From: JBCBKU01 sp038521345
GTDB lineage: Bacteria; Pseudomonadota; Alphaproteobacteria; Rhodobacterales; Rhodobacteraceae
DNA length: 64,000 bases
Assembly (NCBI GenBank): GCA_038521345.1
Contig: JBCBKU010000005.1
Location: 109,503-173,502 of the forward strand
Direction of reading: 5' to 3'
In this document: in pieces, positions 1 through 7,445 of the stretch
Layout of the letters: each line of letters begins with the position of its first letter
How positions within the stretch are numbered: the first letter of the stretch is position 1
Notes under the pieces: model-generated
What the model was told of the DNA's origin: nothing
The model's database searches: none
The model's input: only the letters and a program-made list of their open reading frames with translations
Program-made: the position numbers and the translations under genes

Positions 1-143
1 AGCGTCCGGACATCGTTCAGACAATTCTCGCCAGCAAAGATGGTGCCGCACAAATCCGCCTGCGTGTAGACCGGGACTGCCCCGATCGATCCGGCAACAG
101 CCAGAACCCCGAGAAACAAAGCTATCACGGCTGTCTCTTTCAT
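1..143 (-). CDS. Small secreted protein, N-terminal part only
   Basis: The reading frame runs off the left edge of the window, so only about 47 residues are visible. It starts at an ATG preceded by an AGGAAGG-like ribosome site. The first residues form a clear signal peptide: a short charged start (MKETAV), a hydrophobic core (IALFLGVLAVAG) and a likely cleavage near GAVPVYTQA. The mature part contains two cysteines (DLCGTIFAGENCLND), which suggests a disulfide in the periplasm. It begins 44 bases after the smc stop and is probably cotranscribed with it. I do not recognise the family; the visible part is too short to assign a function. Confidence 0.6.
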   Translation of the reverse strand, partial: MKETAVIALFLGVLAVAGSIGAVPVYTQADLCGTIFAGENCLNDVRT

Positions 144-187
144 GCCGCCCCCACCTTCCTGTCGTCCGGGCCCACCCAGGCCCGTCT

Positions 188-3100
188 TCACGCCACCATT
201 GCCTCGGCTTTCCGTAGGTCAACGGAAACAAGCTGACTAACGCCCAACTCGGCCATCGTAACCCCGAACAGCCGATCCATCCTCGCCATCGTCAACGCAT
301 GGTGCGTTATGATCATAAACCGAGTCTGCGTTCGCCGTGTCATCTCATCGAGAAGATCGCAGAACCGTGCCACGTTCGCATCATCCAAGGGTGCGTCAAC
401 CTCGTCCAATACGCAGATTGGCGCCGGGTTCGCGAGGAAAACGGCAAAAATCAGCGCAAGAGCCGTCAGCGTTTGTTCGCCACCCGATAGAAGCGAAAGT
501 GTCGACAACCGTTTTCCGGGCGGTTGGCACATGATTTCGAGGCCAGCCTCCAGCGGATCATCTGATTCGACCATCACCAGTTTGGCTTCGCCACCGCCGA
601 AGAGATGCGTGAACAGGGTCGAGAAGTTAGCGTTGACCTGTTCGAAGGCCGTCAGGAGCCGTTCGCGCCCTTCCCGGTTAAGGCTTTGGATGCCCCCCCG
701 CAAGGTTCTGATCGCCTCTTCCAGATCGGCCTTTTCGCCGGTCAGCGTGTCATGCTCGGCCTGGACCATCTTGGCGTCTTCTTCAGCACGCAGGTTCACG
801 GCACCCAGCGCTTCGCGCTGGCGCCTGAGCCGCGCGACCTCGGCCTCGATGCGTTCAGCGGCAAGCGGACGCTCTTCGGTATCTTCACCAATCTGCTCAG
901 CCAGAGCCTCGGGCGTGGTCTCAAGATCATCGGCGATGCGCGACCGGGCAGACGCAAGTGCGGCTTGGGTAGCTTCGGCCTGGGCTTCGGATCGGGCAAT
1001 CACTTCGCGGGCATCGGATGCAGCCCTGTCCGCTTTGCGCTCAGCCGCTTGCGCTTCGGCGTACTTGATTTCGCCCTCGGCAAGTGCATTGGTTGCGGCA
1101 CGCTCCCGCGTGACTGCGTCATCAATCTGTGTGGACAGCGCCGTTCTGCGTTCTGCGATCTCTGCAGGGCGAGCCTCGGCCAACGCAAGGTCCGCCTCGG
1201 TCGCCGCCTGACGCTCGGCCAGTTCCGCAAGGCGATCCGAAGCGTTGGCCAAGCGTTCGGTCCAATCCTGCACCGCACGCTCAACTTCGGTCAGGCGCTT
1301 CGCGCGGGCCTCGCCCTCGCGTCGAACATCGTCGTGAAAACTGCGGCGGGCCAGCATCGTCAGCCTCTGAGCCTCGACAGCAGACTTAACTTTCTCGATG
1401 GTCTCACGTGCGTTTTCGAGATCGCCCAGATCCGTCAATGCGCTTTCGGCTTCGGTCACTCTGGCGCGCGCACCGCTCGCCTCGTCCTCTTGCCGCCGGA
1501 GAGAATCCCCGAGCGTTTCGAGACGGCCAGACACAAGCCCCGCTTCTGCCTCCGCCCGCGCGAGAGCTCGGCTCGCATCTGTAAGAGCCACATCTGCGGC
1601 ACGCCTTGTCTCACGTGCTTCCTTGTCAGCCGCCGAAGTTGTCGCAAGTCGCTCGACCAACGTGTCATGGGCTGCTGTTGCTTCCTCAGCCCGCGCGGTA
1701 AGGTCGCCTAGCATTCTGCGAAGCTCTTCCAGCCGATTTTGTTGTTCTAGCCGCAGTGCGGCGGCCGACGGGGCATCAGCCGCACCGGCGCGGAACCCGT
1801 CCCAACGCCAGAGATCACCGTCTTCACTAACCAGACGTTGGCCGGGCCGTAGATCGCGTTGGAGTCTGGGCCCATCCGCGGCCGCCACTACGCCAATCTG
1901 CGACAACCGACGTGAAAGCACATCAGGGCCGTTGACCACTTCCGACAGTTGGCGTGTTCCACCGGGAAGGGGGGCTGTGTCCGCATATGGAGGCAAAAGC
2001 GCCCATCCAGATCTGCCAAGGGCGTCGATCTTGGGCGCTCGCAGATCATCCGCAAGAGCAGCACCCACCGCACGTTCAAACCCAGGCTCAACATTCATGG
2101 CATCGAGGATCTGCCCCGCGTCATCCGTGTCGCGGGACACCAAGCGTTCCAGTGCTGCAGCCTCCGACCGCAGCGCCTGTACCTCTCCATCTGCTGCGGA
2201 GCGCGCAGCGCGGGCTTCGGCTTCGCGAGCCTGTGCATCCTCGCGCGCGGTGTCAGCTTCTGCAAGCCGGACTTCAGCCGCCTTGGTCGCCGCTGTTGCC
2301 TCGGATTCAACGCGCCGGGCAACCTCGACCTGCGTGGCAGCCATTCGCGCCTTTTCTTCGGTCTCTTGGATCTGGGACCGGGCCCCGTCGGCATCACGTT
2401 CGGCCCGCTTTACCGCTGCTCGCGCGTCATCAAGCAACCGTTGTGCAGACTGGTGCCGCGCGGCAAGACGGGCGGCATCCTCAGTCAGTTCCGCCAGCCG
2501 GCTTTCCCCATCTTGAAGGACCGCAGCGGCTGATCGGGCCTCCTCAGCAGCGTCTTCCAAAGCTTCTGCATGGCCCTCCCCGGCGATCATCAGTTCTTCG
2601 GCCTCGGAACGCAACGACGCAATGGTGTCGGTCGCATCGCGGTCCAAGGCCAATTCCCGCTCCTTGTCAGCGATCAAATGATCCCGGCGAGCCGTAAGCG
2701 TATTGATTGCCTCCTGAACTTGAGCTTCCGCTTCATCAAGACCCGCAAGCTCGACGGCAAGCCGTTGCCGGACCGCGCCGGCGATCGCGTTCTCTTCTCG
2801 CAAGGATGGGAGCGCCGCCTCGGCGCCGTCTCGACTTTCTGCCGCCGCACGGGCATCCCGCTCCGCCTCAGACCCGGCCGTCTGAGCCTCGGCCAATCGG
2901 CGCCCACTCTCAATATTCGCGGCGTCCGCTTCGGCCCACCGGCGAAGAAGAAGACGCCCTTCCATACGTCGCAGCCCTTCGGAGATCTCACGATATCGCG
3001 CTGCCTGCCGGGCTTGCCGTGCGAGTTGCGCGAGCTGAGCCGCCAATTGCTCAAGCACATCGTCAACCCTCGATAGGTTTCCTTCAGCCGCTTTCAGTTT

Positions 3101-3646
3101 CAACTCCGCCTCATGGCGGCGCTGATAGAGCCCGGCGATCCCAGCGGCTTCTTCAAGGATTCGCCGACGGGCGCGGGGTTTCGCGTTGATCAGCTCGACA
3201 ATCTGGCCTTGTCGGACCAGAGCTGGCGAATGCGCCCCAGTCGATGCGTCGGCAAACAGCATCTGAACGTCGCGTGCGCGCACATCCTTCGAATTCGCCT
3301 TGAACGCAGATCCAGCCTCGCGTGTGATCCGCCGCGCGACCTCGAGCAGATCGGAATCGTTGAAGCCCTGAGGCGCCAAGCGTTCGGAGTTATCAATCTG
3401 GATCGATACTTCCGCATAATTTCGAGCCGAACGCGAGGCGGTTCCGGCGAAAATTACATCCTCCATCCCGTCGCCGCGCATTGCACTTGGCCGGTTTTCC
3501 CCCATAACCCAACGCAGCGCTTCCAGGAGGTTGGACTTTCCACACCCATTCGGCCCGACGATTCCCGTAAGGCCGTCCGCGATAATGAGCTCCGTCGGAT
3601 CGACGAAGCTTTTGAATCCATTCAGTCTTAGCCTGTTGAACTGCAC
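188..3646 (-). CDS. smc: Chromosome segregation protein SMC
   Basis: SMC is the ATPase of the bacterial condensin complex (with ScpA and ScpB), which organises and helps segregate the chromosome in the cytoplasm. At 1152 residues it has the usual SMC length. The Walker A motif GPNGCGKSN lies at residues 31-39 in the N-terminal head. Long Ala/Glu/Arg-rich coiled coils follow on both sides of a globular hinge at about residues 500-640. The C-terminal head carries the LSLLSGGEQ signature and the Walker B stretch ICVLDEVDAPLDD. The ATG start gives the canonical MQFNRLRLNGFKSF opening. A small secreted protein gene follows closely downstream; the lipoprotein gene upstream is on the same strand. 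Confidence 0.97.
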   Translation of the reverse strand: MQFNRLRLNGFKSFVDPTELIIADGLTGIVGPNGCGKSNLLEALRWVMGENRPSAMRGDGMEDVIFAGTASRSARNYAEVSIQIDNSERLAPQGFNDSDLLEVARRITREAGSAFKANSKDVRARDVQMLFADASTGAHSPALVRQGQIVELINAKPRARRRILEEAAGIAGLYQRRHEAELKLKAAEGNLSRVDDVLEQLAAQLAQLARQARQAARYREISEGLRRMEGRLLLRRWAEADAANIESGRRLAEAQTAGSEAERDARAAAESRDGAEAALPSLREENAIAGAVRQRLAVELAGLDEAEAQVQEAINTLTARRDHLIADKERELALDRDATDTIASLRSEAEELMIAGEGHAEALEDAAEEARSAAAVLQDGESRLAELTEDAARLAARHQSAQRLLDDARAAVKRAERDADGARSQIQETEEKARMAATQVEVARRVESEATAATKAAEVRLAEADTAREDAQAREAEARAARSAADGEVQALRSEAAALERLVSRDTDDAGQILDAMNVEPGFERAVGAALADDLRAPKIDALGRSGWALLPPYADTAPLPGGTRQLSEVVNGPDVLSRRLSQIGVVAAADGPRLQRDLRPGQRLVSEDGDLWRWDGFRAGAADAPSAAALRLEQQNRLEELRRMLGDLTARAEEATAAHDTLVERLATTSAADKEARETRRAADVALTDASRALARAEAEAGLVSGRLETLGDSLRRQEDEASGARARVTEAESALTDLGDLENARETIEKVKSAVEAQRLTMLARRSFHDDVRREGEARAKRLTEVERAVQDWTERLANASDRLAELAERQAATEADLALAEARPAEIAERRTALSTQIDDAVTRERAATNALAEGEIKYAEAQAAERKADRAASDAREVIARSEAQAEATQAALASARSRIADDLETTPEALAEQIGEDTEERPLAAERIEAEVARLRRQREALGAVNLRAEEDAKMVQAEHDTLTGEKADLEEAIRTLRGGIQSLNREGRERLLTAFEQVNANFSTLFTHLFGGGEAKLVMVESDDPLEAGLEIMCQPPGKRLSTLSLLSGGEQTLTALALIFAVFLANPAPICVLDEVDAPLDDANVARFCDLLDEMTRRTQTRFMIITHHALTMARMDRLFGVTMAELGVSQLVSVDLRKAEAMVA

Positions 3647-3781
3647 GAAAGTGGCGCCTGAGTCGCTTCTGGGTTGGCATCGTCGGAGCTTGAAGGAGAC
3701 GAGTCAACGGCGTGATCCCCTATCTGGAATTTATTCAGGACTTATCCCCAAGATGTGGGCCAACCCACGCTTCTTGCAGGG

Positions 3782-4183
3782 CTACTCGTATCCCAACCGC
3801 GCCCCATCCAGCCGGCAATTCGCATCCCAGATTGTATCTCTGGGGCCTGACACCGAGGTGCACAGCACGATGAATAGTAGGTCAGGATCAAGACTGGGCC
3901 GGCCCTTGCAATCCAACCGCGCCTTCACGACAGCCTGATCCCCTCGCAGCGTGCGCGACGCCACCGAACACCCCGTCGCCAATTCCATCGCCCGTGCCCC
4001 GCCAGCCAAGACCGCACGCTTTGGCGGAATGCTGCCACGGCTTGTGCGATACGCCTCGGCCCGGTCACCATAGTCGAACACTACGAAGCGCAATGAAGCC
4101 ACGGCAAAATCTGCACCTCCGACCCGCACTGAAGGGCTGGCGCATGCTGTCAGAAAAAAAACGAGAGCCAGTGTACGCAACAT
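3782..4183 (-). CDS. Small lipoprotein of unknown function
   Basis: The 133-residue product opens with MLRTLALVFFLTACAS, a type II signal peptide with lipobox LTAC, so Cys14 is the probable lipidated residue and the protein is likely anchored to the outer or inner membrane facing the periplasm. The mature region has three more cysteines (in TGCSV, LDCKG, VLCTS and DANCRLDG contexts) and no catalytic motif I recognise. A GGAGG-like ribosome site precedes the ATG. It is upstream of smc on the same strand with a 135-base gap. Similar small lipoproteins occur next to housekeeping genes in Rhodobacterales, but I cannot assign a role. Confidence 0.72.
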   Translation of the reverse strand: MLRTLALVFFLTACASPSVRVGGADFAVASLRFVVFDYGDRAEAYRTSRGSIPPKRAVLAGGARAMELATGCSVASRTLRGDQAVVKARLDCKGRPSLDPDLLFIVLCTSVSGPRDTIWDANCRLDGARLGYE

Positions 4184-4290
4184 GACGCGAGTACCTCCGC
4201 AACTTGGTTAATGCACCGTTACGATTGGTCGCCTATTGTGGTCGTTAACGTCCCGCGGACATCCGGGTTGTGCTGAAAAAGGGAACTCGA

Positions 4291-4824
4291 ATGCTCGTTG
4301 GTCTATGCGGGTCGCTGCGTGCGGCTTCTACGAACCGAAAGCTACTGCAAGAGGCCGCCCGAATTTACGGAGGGCCTTACAAGGAAGGGAACCTCCGACT
4401 ACCACTCTATGATGGCGACCTTGAAAAAGCCCAAGGGCTACCAGCAGAAGTAGAGGAGCTTGCAGACCTAATCTCCCAGGCCGAAGCCGTGTTCTTGGCC
4501 ACACCCGAATACAATCAGAGTCTTTCCGGCGTAATGAAGAACGCCCTGGATTGGGTCAGCCGAACAGATGGCGCGCCATGGCACGGCAAGCCGGTCGCGC
4601 TTCTATCCGCGGCGGCCGGGCGGAGCGGTGGTGCGCGAGGCTCCTACGCGCTGCGGCTCGCGATCACTCCGTTTCGGCCGAGGCTGGTTTCGGCGCCGGA
4701 CGTGCTGCTTGCACAGGCATCGTCTCAGTTTGATGAAGCCGGTCACCTGACAGACGATCGCGCACAACAGACGTTGCGCGAGGTTGTCGAGGCGCTGAAA
4801 GCCGAGGTGGCACGCGAACCCTGA
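4291..4824 (+). CDS. NADPH-dependent FMN reductase family protein
   Basis: The protein belongs to the flavodoxin-like NAD(P)H-dependent FMN reductase family (chromate/quinone reductase type), which reduces FMN or quinones with NAD(P)H in the cytoplasm. The phosphate-binding loop GLCGSLRAASTN is at the N terminus and the family signature ATPEYNQSLSGVMKNALDW lies mid-protein. I place the start at the ATG at 4291 because an AAGGGA site lies just upstream; an in-frame GTG at 4270 would add seven residues. The 178-residue length is typical. It converges with the FAD oxidoreductase gene, leaving only three bases between stops. The natural substrate cannot be read from sequence. Confidence 0.88.
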   Translation: MLVGLCGSLRAASTNRKLLQEAARIYGGPYKEGNLRLPLYDGDLEKAQGLPAEVEELADLISQAEAVFLATPEYNQSLSGVMKNALDWVSRTDGAPWHGKPVALLSAAAGRSGGARGSYALRLAITPFRPRLVSAPDVLLAQASSQFDEAGHLTDDRAQQTLREVVEALKAEVAREP

Positions 4825-4827
4825 CCC

Positions 4828-5856
4828 TTAAACAAGGCGAAATGCGTCGGGTATCCGATCCGTACCGTCGAGAACAAGTTCAGCCATTGCCCGACCGACC
4901 CATGGGGCCATTCCGAACCCGATCTTGAATCCGCCATTGGCAACAAAGTGGCCGGGGCGCCCTGGCCACGCGCCAAGAAGCGGCGCGCGGGATATAGCAC
5001 GCGGCCGCACACCAGCCCAATGATCAACGATCCGGGCCTCTTCGAGTTCCGGAAAGTGTGACGCGGCGGCTGCGGCCAGGTCCCGCCCGGCTTCGTCAAC
5101 AGCATACGGATCCTCGAATACCCGTTCTGTGGTGGACCCGATGGCAATGGTACCGTCCCCGTGCGAGATGATGTGAAGCCCGCCCGCGAATATCTGTGGC
5201 GCGTCGGCGGGCGCATCGCATACCAGTCGAAGCGCCTGTCCCTTAACGCCAACCCCCATCCTGCGACCTGTCGCCTCGGTCAGTTTGGCAAGGCCCTCCC
5301 AACCGGTTGCCCAGATTGAGAGGCCCGCTTCGTCGCCCTCCGCAAGAACTTCGGTTCCGTGAGTCCGAAGCGCACTGGCCAAGGCTCGACAGGCAGATTG
5401 GGGCTCGATCTGAGCCGACAGGGTGTCATGGACAAACCGCCCCGTGGGCGAAATGGGCCGCCACGGACCCGCTGCGCTCTCGTCGATCACGTTCCATTCG
5501 GCGTAGCTTCCCCACGTCTCGCACGCAGCGCCTGCCCTGTGCATTGCCAATTCAACAGCGCGGGCATCTGCCAAGGGCTGCAACCGCCCGGACCGACGAA
5601 ATCCTGTCGTCTCCCCAGAAGCCGCTTCGACTTCCGCCCAAAAGGACGGGGCCATCTTCAGGCTTTCGAACTGCGTCGCCTTCTTCGGGTTCCATCCATC
5701 TGGTGTATGCGGCGCCAGGGCACCCACAGGCCCGCCAGAAGCGCCGGAGCCGACACCGCGAGGGTCGATCATACGTACGCGGGCGCCCTTGCGAACGAGG
5801 CTCCAAGCGATTGCCAAGCCGAATACACCCGCGCCATAGACGGTAACGTCTGCCAT
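4828..5856 (-). CDS. FAD-dependent oxidoreductase, MnmC oxidase-domain-like
   Basis: A 342-residue DAO-family flavoprotein. The FAD-binding Rossmann motif is at the N terminus (VYGAGVFGLAIAWSL, then the acidic strand end MIDPRG). The C-terminal part has the family's GGFKIGFGMAPWVGRAM segment. It is divergent from mnmD with a 57-base shared upstream region. In Escherichia coli, MnmC fuses a C-terminal FAD oxidase that removes the carboxymethyl group from cmnm5(s2)U34 of tRNA to an N-terminal MnmD-type methyltransferase. Finding a DAO protein next to mnmD therefore suggests it supplies the missing oxidase step. That role is inference; a D-amino acid or glycine oxidase is the alternative. A GGAAG site precedes the ATG. 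Confidence 0.82.
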   Translation of the reverse strand: MADVTVYGAGVFGLAIAWSLVRKGARVRMIDPRGVGSGASGGPVGALAPHTPDGWNPKKATQFESLKMAPSFWAEVEAASGETTGFRRSGRLQPLADARAVELAMHRAGAACETWGSYAEWNVIDESAAGPWRPISPTGRFVHDTLSAQIEPQSACRALASALRTHGTEVLAEGDEAGLSIWATGWEGLAKLTEATGRRMGVGVKGQALRLVCDAPADAPQIFAGGLHIISHGDGTIAIGSTTERVFEDPYAVDEAGRDLAAAAASHFPELEEARIVDHWAGVRPRAISRAPLLGAWPGRPGHFVANGGFKIGFGMAPWVGRAMAELVLDGTDRIPDAFRLV

Positions 5857-5913
5857 TGTCTTCCATGAGTTGCTTCGCCAGAAGCGGTTGGAGCGTATCT
5901 AGGAGGGTGCGAC

Positions 5914-6570
5914 GTGGATGGCCACAAGGCAGAGATCGAATGGCGCGACAGTGTACCGGTCTCGCGGCAGTTCTCGGACCCTTACTACTCGCTCGACGAC
6001 GGGCTCGCGGAAACCCGCCACGTGTTTCTAGACGGAAACGACTTGCCACAGCGCTTTCGGCCGGGCTTTGTCATCGCCGAACTCGGCTTCGGAACGGGCC
6101 TCAACGCGGCCTCGGCGCTCGCATCATGGCGGAGGGCAGGTGTCGACGGACCCCTGACCTTCGTCAGCTTTGAGGCCTTTCCGTTGTCGTCGGCCGCTAT
6201 GGTTAAAGCGCTCGGAGCGTTCCCAGAGCTTGCGCCAGAGGCTGCGTCTGTCCTGTCTGCCTTGAGAGGCGATCGACAAGTCGATCTGAACCTTCGCGTT
6301 ATTCTCGGCGATGTGAACGAGACCTTGCGCGGTTGGACCGGAGCCGCCGACGCGTGGTTTCTGGACGGGTTCTCCCCGGACCGCAATCCGGCGATGTGGG
6401 GACCTGACCTTTTGGCTGAGGCCGCGACGCACACCGCAGAAGGCGGCACTGCCGCCACATATTCGGCGGCCGGACACGTTCGACGGGGGCTGGAAAGCGC
6501 CGGCTTCCTCGTAGAGCGGTCCCCTGGATTTGGGCGCAAGCGCCACATGACGCGGGCGCGACTAAGGTGA
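5914..6570 (+). CDS. mnmD: tRNA (mnm5(s2)U34) methyltransferase MnmD
   Basis: This 218-residue protein matches the DUF752/MnmD family, the SAM-dependent methyltransferase that makes mnm5(s2)U at the wobble position of certain tRNAs. Visible signatures are the SAM-binding loop ELGFGTGLNAASAL and the family motif AWFLDGFSPDRNPAMW. The N-terminal DPYYSLDDGLAETRHVF is also typical. Translation starts at GTG 5914, supported by an AGGAGG ribosome site seven bases upstream. It lacks the C-terminal FAD domain of fused MnmC, and a separate FAD oxidoreductase lies divergently next door. Its stop overlaps the start of the DMT transporter gene in GTGA, so the two are translationally coupled. Confidence 0.92.
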   Translation: MDGHKAEIEWRDSVPVSRQFSDPYYSLDDGLAETRHVFLDGNDLPQRFRPGFVIAELGFGTGLNAASALASWRRAGVDGPLTFVSFEAFPLSSAAMVKALGAFPELAPEAASVLSALRGDRQVDLNLRVILGDVNETLRGWTGAADAWFLDGFSPDRNPAMWGPDLLAEAATHTAEGGTAATYSAAGHVRRGLESAGFLVERSPGFGRKRHMTRARLR

Positions 6571-7445
6571 ATGCTGGCATTCTTCTGATGATCGCCACGA
6601 CATTCGTGTTTGCGGTTCAGGATGGGATCTCCCGGCACTTGGCGTCCGAATATAATGTCATCCTGACGGTAATGGTGCGGTACTGGTTTTTTGCCGCGTT
6701 CGTTCTTGTGCTGGCCACAAGACGTCCGGGAGGCGTCGCAGCCGTCGCACAAAGCCGGAGGCCGCGACTTCAGATTGCCCGGGGGCTTTGTCTTGTAACA
6801 GAGATATGCGTGATGGTGGGGGCCTTTGTTTTGTTGGGGCTGGTCGAAAGCCATGCGGTCTTTGCATGCTACCCTCTTCTGGTCGCGGCCTTGTCGGGGC
6901 CCCTGCTCGGGGAAAAGGTGGGCTGGCGGAGATGGCTGGCGATTGGGATGGGTTTCGTCGGCATCCTGATCATCCTACGGCCCGGCCAAGGTGTGTTTTC
7001 ACCCGCTGCGCTGGTCCCCTTCATATCGGCATTGCTCTTTGCAATCTACGGGCTCATGACCCGGTTTGTGGCGCGGGACGATGATGCCATGACTTCATTC
7101 TTCTGGACCGGAATCGCCGGCGCCGTGGCAATTACTTTCGTCGGCATATGGTTCTGGGAGCCAATGGCCTCCCGGGACTGGGGGTGGATGGCTGCGCTCT
7201 GTATAACAGGGGCCATTGGACACTGGCTCTTGATTAAGGCCTACGCCGTAGCCGAAGCGGGCGCGCTGCAACCGTTCGCGTATTTTCAGCTGGTGTTCGC
7301 CAGTGCGATCGGCGTTTCGGTCTTTGGCGAACGGCTTGAGGCCAACGTTGCCTTCGGGGCCGGCCTCATCGTTGCGGCCGGGCTCTTCACTGTGTGGCGC
7401 GAGAGGCGGTTGGCGGCGACACCACCCCGCCCAATCGTTCGGTAA
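6567..7445 (+). CDS. EamA/DMT-family membrane transporter
   Basis: A 292-residue inner-membrane protein with about ten hydrophobic segments in two repeats, the layout of EamA drug/metabolite transporters that export amino acids, nucleosides or other small metabolites. The N-terminal ATTFVFAVQDGISRHLA and the pair GIAGAVAITFVGIWFW / GALQPFAYFQLVFASAIG fit the family. The start is GTG inside the mnmD stop (GTGA), pointing to translational coupling. Its last 59 bases overlap the 3' end of the convergent lytic transglycosylase gene, an unusually long overlap that is open in both frames. The substrate is unknown; coupling to a tRNA modification gene does not reveal it. Confidence 0.9.
   Translation: MNAGILLMIATTFVFAVQDGISRHLASEYNVILTVMVRYWFFAAFVLVLATRRPGGVAAVAQSRRPRLQIARGLCLVTEICVMVGAFVLLGLVESHAVFACYPLLVAALSGPLLGEKVGWRRWLAIGMGFVGILIILRPGQGVFSPAALVPFISALLFAIYGLMTRFVARDDDAMTSFFWTGIAGAVAITFVGIWFWEPMASRDWGWMAALCITGAIGHWLLIKAYAVAEAGALQPFAYFQLVFASAIGVSVFGERLEANVAFGAGLIVAAGLFTVWRERRLAATPPRPIVR

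Noticed and set aside
309..3076. Long plus-strand open frames opposite smc
   Set aside because: They are Ser/Arg/Ala-rich shadows of a GC-rich coiled-coil gene; smc explains the whole region with all ATPase motifs.
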